The notes under the pieces are model-generated. The model made no database searches. It had not been told where the DNA came from and saw nothing but the letters and a program-made list of their open reading frames with translations. This document shows positions 34,247-47,818 of a DNA stretch of 64,000 nt, piece by piece. A program made the position numbers and the translations under genes. Positions within the stretch are counted from its first letter, which is position 1. Every line of letters starts with the position of its first letter. The stretch is from Cryptomeria japonica (lineage: Eukaryota; Streptophyta; Pinopsida; Cupressales; Cupressaceae): the NCBI RefSeq assembly GCF_030272615.1, contig NC_081406.1:219781497-219845496 (forward strand), written 5' to 3'.

Positions 34247-35757
34247 AGTACAATAAAATCTCTGTAAAGTGGAGAAAAAAGGAGAAAACCCTGTGGGAAC
34301 AAAACTCCTCTCCAAGAAGTGATGAAATCTCAAGTGAAGGACTAAGAAGCCTCCAAACAAGAGTGTTCCAGAAGATAGGAACAAAAAGAAGAGAACAATA
34401 CCACTAAAGCATGAAATAGCTGCAAACACTGTCGAAGAGTAACTATTGATATGAAGAACCTCCATTGAAATAGAACATGAATAGATAGAGAAAACTGTAA
34501 TCTGTATGAGTGCCCTCAAATGACACTACTTGAATCAAATGGCAAATAAAGACAAACAACTGAACTCGAAGATACAGATGGCATGAACATCAAAGCCTGA
34601 AGAGTTGATCAATCGAACCAAGGAAGCATTAGAACAATAGGACAAACCTCCCCATAAGGCTGAAAAGGGAGAGAGATAGGTACACTGAAAAAGACGGCCA
34701 ACAAGAACTGCAGGACGAAGAACCAGGAACATCGAAGGTGCAGAGAAATTACATAGTGTCATGGAAGGAACACTCACTTGACACACTTCATGAAGCTAAT
34801 GTCATAGAAGGAACACTCACATGACAAAGTTAGATGGCAAACAAAAGAAAACATCAACCCCTCCATGGCACTTTATAAGTAGTGCATGTACAGTAAGGCA
34901 CAATATGTGCAAGATCCCAAGTATACAATGCATGATGGCAATTTATCTTAGTGTGTTTGTATAAATAAAATGCTACAATGATCAGAAGAGATACAAGACT
35001 GGAAACAAAAAGAACAACTAAAGACAAGACATCCTACTCAAAGAAAGAGATCCTAGGACCTAAAACATCCAAGATATTCACTAGAGTGCTGAAAAGAAAA
35101 AAACTAAATAAAATATACCTGGAGCAGAATCTGGAAAGAAAAATCATATAAATGGAAAGAACATAGAAGGGTCTTTCCAACGATATAAAGTTTTCAAAAA
35201 ATGGAGTTCAGATGCTCAAGTTATGTCTCCTAGAGTGCAAAAATGAACCTCTATCTTTGACATTAAAAAATGCCATCAAAAAATCAAAATTAAAAATTCA
35301 AACCTCCATATCTGGATAGAGCTTGGAAAGAGCTTTCTGACGATATAAGATTTGTCAAAAAACACCTCCATATGACAAAGTTATGGCCAAAAGAAAAAAA
35401 AACCCTCTTAGGGAAAAAAGAAGGTAAAATTTTTTATTTTATTTTATTGACGAAAATTTTCTGACGCATTTGCAGGTACAGCTGTATGGATTTCTATGCC
35501 TCGGAAAATGTGTCAATAAAAATCATGCCCTAGATGCCCCTGTCACCAAAAATAGGCAAATTATATATCAAAATTCATGGAATCAGCCTTCTGAATCCAA
35601 CTGAGAGGTCCTTTTGGCACCAAAATGTACCAAAAATAAGGTACCCCCAAAAATGAAAAAAAAAACTGCACAAACCCCTGAATACACAAATCTGAAGAAC
35701 AAGGCCCAAAATCTCTCATGAAAAGAACAGGGGCATGCAGATCTGGAGCTTTGATAC

Positions 35758-37213
35758 TGTAGATGTATAAAAATGACCATATTCCTAAATGAATATTTTA
35801 TGTTCATTTCTCTATTTAATTAAATCCAATTTAATTAAATCACTCACATTCCTCTATTTAAATTAAGTAAATTACTCAATTTATTTAAATTAAATTCACT
35901 AGGCCTCTTTTACCATTTAATGGGATAAATCATTTTATTCAATTAAATCCCTTCTATCCACTTTTAATTAAATTCAAAATTAATTAAATAGTTTATCCTA
36001 AATTGAATAAATCTAATTTATTTAATTTCCCCAAATTACAACCATATTGAATTAAATTCATTTTATTCAATTAAATCCCATTATCCCTCCCCACTTGCAA
36101 AATCCTACATCTCCCACTTGCTTCCTAAACCCTATTCCTAACCCCTTCTAGACTCTTCTAATCACTTCTAAATTAACCTAACCTATCTCTTAAACTTTGT
36201 CACATCCCTAAGCAAGGGGAAGTCACTTCTCAAACTCTCAAAGTCTTTGAAAACCCTTAAAGGCTTCAACCACTTAACTTTGAAAGTCTTCCAAACCATT
36301 AATGGTTAACTCAACCCTCTAGCATGATTACAGAATTTCCGTAAACTCAACCTCCATGTAACCCAAGGGTCTCATCAAGCATTTATTGCTTTGACCATGA
36401 TTATCCTTAATCCTTTGCACAAGAGTTTATCCTTTGGATAAAACCATTATCCATTGGATAACCTAACCTAACCTTAACCTAACCTTGACCCTTACCCCCT
36501 AAGGTAACCATGAGGTCTTCTTAGGCATTTAATGTCTCCAACCCCTTCTCTCAACCAGTCTTATGTTGACATTTGTCACCATTTCATTGGTGCAAATTGT
36601 GAACATGGATTCCCAACTTTCAAACTCAACCCTTGATTACCTCTTTCAATCCTAGCCATCCATTGCTCTATTTTTGCTATAAATAGAGCTCTCATTCCTC
36701 CATTTTCATCATCCAAGTCTTTAGCATCATACTTATACTAAAATCCATCCAAGCTTTAATATATCATTTGTGCTCATCATTTAGCCTCTCTTTTCAATAG
36801 GAATTAATCTAAATATGCATGTTTAGAATATTTTCCTCATCATTTAGCTTAATCATAGACTAGTATATCAGGCTAGGATAGTCTTGCTACTAATCTTGTC
36901 ATCTTATAATCTAGTCTATTGCATTTATAGGATCATGCATAGTATAGGATGCATTTCATCTTAAAATCAACCAAAAGCATCCCTCGTTCTTGCATTTGTC
37001 ATCCCTAAACCACTTTGCTCAGTGATATGAGAGCAAAGACATTGGTTTGAGGGACCTTGTGAGATACAGAACCATGGAACCAACCTTGGGAAGCTGAGCC
37101 ATACTTCATGACTCTGTAGCTTGCACCAAGAAGTCTTGTGGGTGTGTGAGCAAGGCTCCTTAGGCTCTGTTTTCCACATATTGAGTCCTATCGACCTGCT
37201 TTTCCCGCATACA
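35758..37213 (+). repeat. 5' LTR of the Gypsy element
   Basis: 1456 bp, TGTAGATGTATAAAAATG to CCCGCATACA. TATA-like TATAAATAG at 36678-36686. It differs from the 3' LTR by scattered substitutions and a short extra AACCTAACCT run near 36470, so insertion is moderately recent. Confidence 0.95.
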
Positions 37214-37216
37214 TTT

Positions 37217-37240
37217 TTGGCGCCCACTGTGGGGCTCGAC
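37217..37240 (+). other. Primer binding site of the Gypsy element
   Basis: TTGGCGCCCACTGTGGGGC, of the TGGCGCCCACYGTGGGGC type found after 5' LTRs of plant Gypsy elements, three bases past the LTR end. Confidence 0.75.
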
Positions 37241-40200
37241 CCCATATACCAAATCGGTTTTTGAATCTAACAACTTTTGCAAGTCCGTGGGAAACAAAAA
37301 ATAGTGCGTGGGGAACATTTCCTAGCGAATCCAGTTAACAGCCTAGCACATCCCGCTTTCTGTTCAGCACGTGGGGTTCATCATCTAGCACATGGCATCC
37401 TTAGCTTAGCACATCACCCTCACTAACATTTTCCTGTAGGTCTCGACGCAGAAGGAAAACAGAGTAGCGCATCCAGAAAATAGAGTAGCGCATCAGAAAT
37501 ACAGAGCAACACATTAGAGAAACAGAGTAGCGCATCACAGTCATCTTGTAGCGCATGTAGTCTATTTTGTAGCGCATCACAAACAGAAAATAGAGAGCTA
37601 ATTTGTAACAGAAATTTAAATTTAGACTTGTAGAAGTCCATGGAATTCACCTTTTTACTAGCTAATTGACTAGTTTTCTATAGGTACTAACATTTGATTG
37701 TAGGTTTTGTATCTCTTTAGGCTATAATTAAAGTAGTTTAAATTTTTACTAACTTTTCTAAGTTAGGCAAAATTCAATTTTATTTTTTTTTGTTTAAATA
37801 AAACTGAACTCACTTTTATTTTGGGCAAGTAAAATGAACAACAAATCAAAAAATTTCTTGCTTTTCTAGGAGAAAATTTCTCAATTTGGGCTCTAAAAAG
37901 AACAATACAAATTTTCATTTTTCAAAGAGCTTAAAAAGAATTTCACCATCCTTTGGTGCATAAAAGGATCCATCTTTAAAATTGGGCAAAGTAAAGAATC
38001 ATACCAAGTCACAAAAGTCAATTACAATCAAAGAGGGAAGTTCTTCCCCTTTTGATCACTTTATTTTGTTGACCACACATCGCTTTTGTTTTGTTGACCA
38101 AATCAAAGTTTTGCTTTGTTGACCAAATCAAAGTTTTGCTTTGTTGACCAGGTTCTTTTCCTAAACTAGAAAATCATTGCTTTGAAGAAAAGAAAAAGAA
38201 CACCATGTTTTCATGGAGCAACATCTCCATATAGATCTTAGAAAATCACTAATTGGATAGGATAAAAAGAACAACTTGATTGCTTTGTCTCGAAAGTAGA
38301 TGGTATATGCTCTCCCCTTAACCGGGTGATCAAAAAGCCAAACTACTCTTACGCTTTCAGTATTTCAAGCAATAAATCCTTTAGCAGGCCTGCCATCCTG
38401 AGAAGTTGAACTCAACTCTTAAAGCCATTTATGGCCGGTGTGAAGGGAATGACCTAAGTGGGAAATGACTTTGATGCCAAGTGTTCCAACCCACTAAAAT
38501 CAAAAGTGGAAAGTGATGAAAGTCCTTTTCAACGGTTACACGTAGCGATTAGCCTTCCCCTAGTATCCTCAAGATATGTAAAGCCTTTGTTCTAAAGGTT
38601 GGGAAGCCTCTTGAGGGAGTTTATCACTGATAGCCAAACAAGAAGCTTGATTACGAACCTTAGAAATAGAAACCTTGAGCCAAGTCAGTAACCAGACATT
38701 TGTAATATCATAGTGCAAGGGTGGAGAAGAATCCACCCCCAAGATCGCTCACCATATATCTCCCAAGATAACTACTCAATTGTGAAGCAATTCACTTTGA
38801 GTTAATTTCTGGTAAAAGGCAAAAAAATGGGTGCCCTCTAGGGGGTGACATGGTTGTTTAAGCTGATGGAGTATCGAGACTAGTGGGCTATGGTATTACT
38901 TATGACCCTTGAATAAAGAGTCTTTTTGAAGTGTATTCATTATAACCAAACCTGTTAAAACATTGGGGATTTGAACACATCCTCGTAGAATATACACTTA
39001 TTGTTTAGATTAGGCAAAAATGGTTATGTATTTTGTGTTGTGTTTGCATTTATTACTTCAGAAAATCATCTATCAACATTGAAAACCTAAGGCAAAATAC
39101 CAAAAACAAAGAAAATAGTCAAAACAGGGCAGTTTAGCACATAAGAGCAACTTGTTAGCGCTTTAGAACCATCCTTTGGCTTATTAAATCTATCTTTAGC
39201 ACATAAAGTAGTCATAGTAGCGATTCATCAAAATTTAGAAATAGTCAAAAATAGTTAGTGCATCCGAAAAATAGTCTAGCACGTCAAAGCATCAGCTTAG
39301 CGCATGGGAATCAGTCTCTAGCACATCAGGTTTATTAGTTAGCATGTGGAAGGCCCATACTAGCGCATGATCTTTTAAGAAAAATAGAAAACCATTTTAA
39401 CAGTCTCAACCAGTTAGCGCATAACCGAGGGTAGCCTAGCATGTGGGGTCTTTTCCCTAGCACATCAAGAAATTTCTGTAGTGCATTCGGTCTCTGTTTT
39501 AGCGCATGATCAAACCCAGAAAAATAGTGGGCAAAACAGTGGAAAATTTTGAAAATCTAGAAAGCATTTTTGAGAGCATCCTTTCATCAGCTTCATCTTC
39601 ATCAAACCAAAGTATCAAAAACAAAGCATTAAAAACTATTTCTTGAGCAAAATTAGTGTCAAAACAAAAGTTGTCCATAATCCAAAACTGATCGCATGAT
39701 AAACATATCTATCCTATCAAAATCGGGAAACATCATCGCAAGTGACAAATAGGTCCTTTATCATCTTACGAAATATATCTCAAGAACACTTGTTCAAAAT
39801 CTTAGGTTGTCAAATCAAGTTTCCATATCGGGAGACTTTATTCATATCATTTGACACACTTTGTCATGAGGGGGCATCTAAACCTTCATTTTGATGAAGT
39901 AAAACTTGAGTTTTCAAAACAAGATCAAATAAATTCACAACAATTCAAAGGGAACCATTAAATCACTTATGCATGACTAATCCCCATATTCTGAGAAGAA
40001 AGAATATTTATCGTAACACTCAGTTGAAGAAACAACAACCAAGTTTTTCCAAATTTGTCAAAAGAAATAAATTTTTATACATCAATCATCAACTCTTCAA
40101 ATCTCATTGAACATTCCTTCATCACGTTAAACTTTATATCCAGAACAAATCCAATGAATTTGACAAAGAGCCTTTGAAGACTGGGGCATATTGTCAAAAA

Positions 40201-40360
40201 ATCTGCATTCAGTCAAATCATAAACCAGGGAGAAAAGATCAATCTTGCATTCCTTCCTAACGAGTGCATCATTATAACTTCCCGAGATTACCACTACCAA
40301 CCCCCGAGCAACATATCAAAGAGGATTTTGTCCCCTTTGTCACAGAAAGCTTCTACTAAA
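37241..40360 (+). other. Long 5' leader of the Gypsy element with TAGCGCAT arrays
   Basis: No conserved coding. Degenerate copies of TAGCGCATC (also AGCACATC) recur roughly every 20-30 nt at about 37325-37580 and 39130-39510. A 25-bp unit with TTTGTTGACCAAATCAAAG is repeated three times at about 38066-38150. Confidence 0.7.
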
Positions 40361-42585
40361 ATGCCTGTTACTTGCTCTCAACAAAACAAACAAAGTGAGG
40401 CACAAGAAGAATCCAGTATGGATCAGAGGTTATCAAATCCTTTTGGAGGTCCACATCTAGAGGATACTGAAATTTCTAAAGAACTTCTTTGGGAATGCCA
40501 AGAAAGTGCTTCATTCCAAAAACTTGTGGAAAGACTCATGGAAAATGACAAGGAAAAATACTTGCTCATGCTCACAAGCAAAGGGTTTAAACTCCCTGAA
40601 GACTTTGACACAGACATGTTTAGAACGAGATCTCACCATTATGAATATCAAGAATGACAATGAGAAGGGGAAGCATGCGACCCTGGACAAGATATTCCTG
40701 AACAAAACATACCAGAACAACATACACAAACATCCCTGAGCAACACATCCCCAATAAAAACATACCGTTTCATACACCATTTCAACCCAGATTTAATGCA
40801 AGGGAAGAACTCTGCCCTCAGTAAAATAATGTGCCTTTGGTTGCCCTTACTCAGTAAATGCAAATTTTACAAAGACAAATGCAAGACATGCAACAAGGGA
40901 CAACAGTACGGTACTCATTAAATGAAATTTGTCCTTATCCCTTTGATAGAAGATTGCACATGATCCCTTTTCCTCCAAACTCAGATGTTCCTAAATTTGA
41001 CAAGTACGATGGAAAAAGTGATCCCCGTGATCATGTCAGAGAATTCTGTACCATGAGCCTTGAATTCACTCATGATGACACCTATCTGATGAGGTTATTC
41101 CCAAGAAGTTTGGGAGGACAAACAATGGAATGGTTATCCAAAATCACACCTCCTGTCAAATCATTTGATGAACTAGTCAACAAATTCATAACACAATATT
41201 CCTATAACATTCAACATGCTATAACCATGCTAGACATTTGTAACACCAAACAAAAAAACAATGAAAAATTCATGGTATTTCTTCAACGTTGGCGACGTAT
41301 GGTTTCACGATATCCTTGAGATATTCCTGAAAAAGAGAATGGAAATTTTCATCGACAACTTGAATGGTGAGATGAGTTATAGGCTCAAACTCCAATGCAT
41401 ATCATCTTTCGCTAAACTGATTGAAAATGGCATTCAAGTAGAAGAAGCATGTGTCAAGAAAGAAACACTCAAATTCTTCAAAGAAGGAACAAGTTCATCA
41501 AACTACAATAACCAAAATAACAACAACTTAGACAAATCTAGATTCTGGACTCAAAACAAAAACAATGGAAATGAAGGTGGCAATGAATCACATGACCCAA
41601 AATCTAAACAGCCAGTGCTCGCATTATCAGGAAATCCTCAAGCTATAAAGAATCCCAAAGGTGCTAACCCATATGCTAACACATACACACCAAATACCAA
41701 TCAAGGTCAACCCAACACAAACAACACCAACAATACTCAAAACAATACCACAAATCGGGGACCTAATAACAATTCACGAGACGACACCAAAAATTTCAAA
41801 AAACATGTCTTCACACCATTGGGACAATCACTGGAGTCAGCATTCAGAGAACTCCTAGCAAACAAGATTATCTCTTTACCGCAATCAGCAACTATGAACC
41901 ACAAATCAAACCACCTTGGTGGAATGACTCACACTTTTGTGATTTTCATTGCAACAAAGGTCATCAAACGAACAGTTGCATGAGATTGAAAAACATTGTT
42001 CACGACATGATTGATAGAGGTGATTTAACAGTGGATGGTCTCAAAACAAATGGTGACCATGGAGACTTTAAAAATCCTCTTCCAAACTACAACAAAGATG
42101 GAGCTTCAACCTTGAACAATTCCTATGGAGCTCGCATCAATCATATCTATAATAATATCATTAATCACATATCAGTTGTAGACAATCATGTAAACGTCAT
42201 CACAATCCGAGACCAGCATAATCACGAATCTGTCAATGTAACAACCAAAGCTCAGAAATGTGTCTTGAAGGGCCATACACCAACAACAAACACTATACCA
42301 AAAATCCAATATGATTTAGTCAGCCAACTGTGCAAAATGCCTACTCAAATATCTATACTAGAATTGTTGAAACTGTTGCCAAAACATAAAGACATATTGG
42401 AACAAGCGTTGTTGGTAACCAATGTACCTCAAGATCTGGATATGGACAAATTCCAAGTCATGGTCGCTCATATGACAGGACCTCATAATCTCACCTTCTT
42501 AGAGCATGATAATACTTCCTTAAGTCATCCACATAACACTCCTCTCCATATTGAAGTCACCATCTATAAACACCGAGTAAAATGA
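40361..42585 (+). pseudogene. Gypsy gag
   Basis: I start at the ATG at 40361 (MPVTCSQQNKQSEAQEES). The retrotransposon gag domain is at 40950-41400 (VPKFDKYDGKSDPRDHVREF, LMRLFPRSLGGQTMEW, FITQYSYNI). Frameshifts lie near 40660-40850 and at 41310, and the frame returns to one phase by 41980. An Asn/Thr-rich linker (41490-41790) precedes a zinc knuckle of the C-X2-H-X4-H-X4-C kind (CDFHCNKGHQTNSC) at about 41936-41980. The protein would form the capsid and bind RNA. The remainder to 42585 resembles the region before protease in this lineage. Confidence 0.85.
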
Positions 42586-43610
42586 GTATTGATAGATGGA
42601 GGAGCTGGACTTAATATATGTACCTTAAAACTTATCCGTGCATTAGGCTTCTCATAGGAGTCTATTTATCCATGCAAAAAAATTACTATAAAGGCATATG
42701 ATGATGAGGAAAGATCCTCTAAAGGGACAGTATTGTTACCAATTCAAGTTGGCCCCATACAAAGAGATACTATGTGTCAGGTCTTAGACATAGACCTCAC
42801 ATACCATATTTTATTAGGTCAACTCTGGATATATGAAATGCAAGTAGTGCCTTCTACGTATCACCAGTGTGTCAAATTTCCCTATAATGGATACGAGGTC
42901 TTTATATCTACTGATCACAATCCATTTCAACATTGTAATGCAATGGGGGTAGCCCAGGACAGTTTGGTTCCCCATAATAGGGAAAAATAGAAATCCTCAA
43001 CATCAGATCTACAATAGGCAAAGTCTAAATCATTACCTAGAGATTTCAAGCAGAAAATGCAAATTAGAGAACAAGGCATGGGGGAATACTCTTTGGAACC
43101 CATGTGTTTGGCTAACTTACCAACATCACCCAGATCTCATGGATTACCTACAACATCAACACATTAGGTAACTCAGCCCATCACCAAATTTGATGGTACC
43201 TTCATCCAACTCGGCACTCTAGCACATGAATAAGAGGAAAAGGACATCCTTGGCTAGTTATACAAAGATGAAGAAGAAGATAATAGGGCACCTGCTCTAG
43301 ACATAGTTCTACCAACACACCTATATGGAAAGGGCTACTTAATCATGCAACAGATGGGATATAATGGTAAAGGACCTATTGGAAAACACAAAGAAGGCAT
43401 CATTAAACCAATAGACCTTCCTTCACAACTCAGTAAGGACAAAACAAGATTGGGCTGTAAAATCACTTTCCTACCAAGAAAGATACCACACAAGAATCTA
43501 AAACCTCAATGGAAAGCAAAGAAGAATTACAAAGAAGAATCCTGGCAGGAAGCACTATTTGAGTCAGTAGAAACAATCTACAAGGACCGTGAACGTCAAG
43601 AATAGAAGCA
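42586..43610 (+). pseudogene. Gypsy protease and G-patch region
   Basis: Follows gag after a TGA. The aspartic protease motif is VLIDGGAGLNICTL at about 42588 (Asp-Gly-Gly variant common in plant Gypsy), and the second part YHILLGQLWIYEMQ at about 42800. After a stop at 42988 and a short gap, MGYNGKGPIGKHKEGII at 43354 is a G-patch-like motif, an RNA-binding segment often found after protease in these elements. The frame then decays. Confidence 0.8.
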
Positions 43611-44616
43611 ACGTCAAGAGAAACTCCTCATTCACAAGAAAGCCATATCTGCAACAATAGCTCATATTCACGCACCAATATCTAAAAAAGCAAAACTACC
43701 TCCTGATATCATTATTCCTCCCCAAGGAGGAACAGTATATGAGCAAATACAAAAGGTAGAAGCAGGATCTGACACAGAATCAACAAAAACTATCCAACTG
43801 GTATCAATTATCAAAGATCTATTTTCACCATACAACATACCTATTTACAACACTGAAAAGATCTAGGATGATAACTCTGAGACTGATTCCAATGAATATG
43901 AATGGGGCAGTTGCTCAAATGCTACTGAAGAGACTGCTGAAAATACTAGTTCCATATCCCTTTCTCAAGGAGAACATAACGCATAAATTAGACTACCTGA
44001 ATTTGGACCACAGAATATCTATGACGCCAAGGAAAGTGAGCAGAAACATTATGAACAAGTCTATACAGAGGATGATACCATCAAAGACCTCAACAGAATC
44101 CTGAACTTCTTTAACACCCAAACCAATCATGATGAAACCTCTGTCTTAACACTTATAGTAGTAGAACTTGATCCACCAAATGATTCCTTACCACTTATCT
44201 TTCCTAACCTCATTGACTGGGATGAACCTGAAATACATGATATACCAATTTTCCTAGACAATGAATCTATTATCCACTATCTATGCACCGTTAACTCAGA
44301 AACAGGCTCTACCAGTGAACACGATAATGATGTCTACAACCAAGGGAGTGCCAAGTCTCTTAGTCACAAAAATGAACCAAATAAAAGATCTGATGCTGAA
44401 AACCAGTCAATGGCAGCTCTAGATCACAAAAAAGTAAAAATAAAGGATGCATCTGAGGGTGAAAACCTTTTTAAGGCACCTAAAGATGGGAGACTTGACA
44501 CTCTTCCTGAACATTTTCATGAGCGATCACCCATATTGATTGAGCCCACCCAATCAATCAACATTGGTACTACAAAAGCAACCAAAAACAAACACTTGGC
44601 AGAATCTCTGACATAG

Positions 44617-45880
44617 GAGGAAAGATCAGCATTTATCATCTTTTTTAAAGAAAAGAAAATTAACTTTGCTTGGTCATATATAGATATGCTCGGAATTGAT
44701 CCACACTTAATCATGCATCACTTGTCCATCTCTCCAGGAGTTAAGCCAGTCAAGCAAAAACTACGAAAGATGAATCCACAGGTGGCACTCATGGTAAAGG
44801 CTGAACTAAAGAAACTATTAGATGTTGGATTCATTCGACCCATCGACTATGTAGAATGAATTTCCAACATAGTACTAGTATCAAAACCAAATGGCAGTAT
44901 CAGAATCTGCACTGATTTCAAAGATGTCAACAAAACCTATCCAAAGGATGACTTTCCTTTGCACAGTATTGACATAATTGCAGACCTCACAGCGGGCCAT
45001 GCAATGCTCTCACTAATGGATGGTTTTTCAAGCTATAATCAAATAAAAATAACCCTAGAAGATCAAGATAGAACAACGTTTACCTATCCTTGGGGAACGT
45101 ACTGTTGGAATGTTATGCCTTTTGGCTTAAAGAATGCAGGAGCGACTCATCAATGAGAAATGACAACAATATTCCATGACATGATGCATACCTTCATGGA
45201 AGACTATGTGGATGATTTACTAGCTAAATCTTTCACCAGAACAGAACACCTTAGCATCCTAACCAATATTTTTGATCGATTGGAAACATTCCAAGTCAGG
45301 CTCAACCCTAAGAAGTGTGTCTTCAGGGTTACATCAGGCAAGTTACTAGGCTACATAGTCTCAGCTAAAGGTATTGAAGTGGATCCAGCAAAGGTGCAAG
45401 CCATTATGGAGATGCCACCACCAAAGAATATCAGTCAGCTCTGCTCTCTACAAGGATGACTTCAATCAATCAGGTGATTCATCGCTCAACTAGCCGATAA
45501 AAGTCTACCATTCAATCACTTGCTACATAAGAATGTACATTTCAGATGGGAAGCTAAGTGTTCAGAATCTTTTTATCAAATCAAACAGTATATAATAAAC
45601 CCACCAGTTCTAATACCACCAATAGCAGGAAAGCCACTTATTCTCTACATTTCAACAACAAATATATCACTAGGGGCACTATTGGCACAAGAAGATCAAC
45701 AAGGAAAGGAATGATCCATATACTACATCAGCAGGATATTGAATGGCTATGAGCTCAATTACACATTTATTGAAAAGGCTTGTCTAACTGTATTCTTCAC
45801 TTCTCAAAAGTTCTGACATTGTATGCTAGCACAACAATTAAGCTAGTGGCAAAAATTGATCCTCTCAAATATCTACTCAG
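44617..45880 (+). pseudogene. Gypsy reverse transcriptase and RNase H
   Basis: RT motifs: VKQKLRKMNPQ, LDVGFIRPIDYVE then a stop for Trp, NIVLVSKPNGSIRICTDFKD, LSLMDGFSSYNQI, WNVMPFGLKNAGATHQ then TGA for Arg, and the catalytic YVDD at 45205-45216. The connection LLGYIVSAKGIEVDPAKVQA follows. RNase H begins at about 45545 (FRWEAKCSESFYQIKQYI, LILYISTTNISLGALLAQED) and is frameshifted near 45715. The palm is otherwise well preserved. Confidence 0.9.
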
Positions 45881-45902
45881 CAAGGTAGCTCTTACAGGCT
45901 GA

Positions 45903-46352
45903 TTGGCTAAATGGGTCATGATTCTCAGTGAATTTGATATCCACTACACAGAACGAAGAGCTATCAAAGGACAAGCAATTGCAGATCACCTAGCTGAAGC
46001 ACCACTACCAAGAAAACAAACTATGGAGATTGAATTCCCAGATAGAGACATTCTTTCTATTTCTACCAAGCAATGGACCCTATACTTTGATAGATCCTAC
46101 ACACAACATGGTTCAAGTGCTGGCATTCTCTTCATCACTCCTGAAGGACACACTATACCAAGATCATATCAGCTTATGTTCCCATGCACAAATAATGTGG
46201 TTGAATATGAGGCATTGATTATAGGCATCAAAATGGTCGTAGAATGGAAAATTATAGAGTTAAAGGTCTACAAAGACTCACAATTAATCATCAACCAGAT
46301 TAATGATGATTATCAGACAAAGGACGACAAACTACTACCCTACAAATGAATG
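45903..46352 (+). pseudogene. Second (archaeal-type) RNase H domain
   Basis: Open for 148 codons, ending in a stop. The connector WVMILSEFDIHYTERRAIKG and GQAIADHLAEAP are the usual end of the first RNase H. Then WTLYFDRSYTQHGSSAGILF begins a second RNase H fold, with Asp in YFD, Glu in VEYEALI and Asp in YKDSQLI as the expected catalytic acids. A dual RNase H between RT and integrase is a hallmark of the Tat lineage. Confidence 0.85.
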
Positions 46353-46399
46353 GTGGATGACTTCAATTAGTATTTTGTACACATCACCTTTGAGCAAAT

Positions 46400-47818
46400 A
46401 CCAAGGTTGAACAATAAAGCAGTTGATGCAATGGCTACTATCGCTTCATTACTACAGATTCCAGAGCAACAGAGTCGTTACAAGTTTCTGGTAGAGCAAC
46501 TGTTCTCCCTAGCCTATGACCACTCTGAATCCCATGTTATCTATGCCTTGTCTGGTTCGGATTCCCCTTTGTATGGACCGACATACGATTATCTAAAGAA
46601 CAATATTCTACCCATCGACTTATCCCAAAACCAAAAACATAACTTTATCTGACAAGCCACCCGTTATACCCTTACTATTGATACTTTGTATCGTCGAGGT
46701 CTAGATGGTACTCTTCTTTGTTGCCTTGATCGTAATGAATCTGATTCCACTTTACATGAGATTCATGAAGGTATCTATGGCACACATTCTAGTGGTACTA
46801 CTCTTGCTAAAAAGCTTCTAAGGATGGGATATTACTGGCTGACAATGGAAAAAAATTCTTACCATTTTGCAAAAATGTGTCCTAAATGCCAGATCCATGG
46901 CAATATGATACATGCACCAACACAGGAACTGCAACCTTTTACAACATCCTGACCCTTTTGTCAGTGGGGACTGGACTTAGTCAGCAAAATTCATCTTTCA
47001 TCTTCAAATGGACACAAGTTCATTATAATTGCAACAGAATACTTTACCAAGTGGATAGAAGTAGTCCCCATGACCATAGTGACTGGAAAACAAGTTGCCT
47101 CTTTTATCCTAAACTATTTGATTTGCAGATTCCAAGCTCCATCATCACCGATAATGGATGACTGTTCAAAAACTAAGATGTCTACAAACTATGTGAACAA
47201 TTCAAAATACAACATCGGTTCTCTACACCTTACTACCCATAGGGGAATGGTCAAGCAGAAGCATCCAACAAGACAATACTGAAAATCCTAAAGAAAATAG
47301 TGAATGATGCAGGCAAAGATTGGCAAGTACAACTCAATCCAACACTTTGGGCATACAGAACTAGCATCCACATACCTACAGGAGCAACACCTTTCTCATT
47401 GGTCTATGGATCAGAAGCTATTTTACCCCTAGAGGTAGAAATTCCATCTCTCAGAGTCTCTCTAAAATGCTTAATCTTAGATGAAGAGTATCAAGTCAAC
47501 CGACTACAAGAATTGGAACTATTAGATGAAAGATGTCAGCATGCTTACACTCATCTCAAAGCATATCTGCAACACATGTGTAGAAGCTACAATCACAAGG
47601 TCATTCCTCAAAATTTCAGAGTTGGTGACCTAGTCCTCAAAGAAAATCCAATAAATCAGCAAGATCGAGAAAAGAAACAGAAATTTGAACCTAACTGGGT
47701 AGGTCCCTATATCATCATATCAGTCTATGGATCAGTTGCTTATCAGCTAACAACTTCAGAAGGAGATATGCTCGACAAACCAACTAACAACATTCATTTG
47801 AAGAAATACTACACTTGA
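46400..47818 (+). pseudogene. Gypsy integrase
   Basis: Zinc-binding HHCC region at about 46755-46900 (LHEIHEGIYGTHSSGTT, CPKCQIHGN). The catalytic core is split by frameshifts: GLDLVSKIH (first Asp, about 46970), FTKWIEVVPMTIVTGKQV, IITDNG (second Asp, about 47145), and GNGQAEASNKTILKI (Glu, about 47245). The last 172 codons are open: WAYRTSIHIPTGATPFSLVY and the C-terminal FRVGDLVLKE and WVGPYII segment. The stop at 47816-47818 ends pol. Confidence 0.9.

Noticed and set aside
34226-34786. Minus-strand frames of 97 and 83 codons in the outer Copia-like element
   Set aside because: No similarity to gag or any known domain; the first overlaps the hairpin and 3' region shared with other elements, so it is more likely non-coding.
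36460-36500. CCTAACC-rich run resembling telomere repeats
   Set aside because: Only a few irregular units, located inside an LTR and partly missing from the other LTR; a local expansion, not a telomere.
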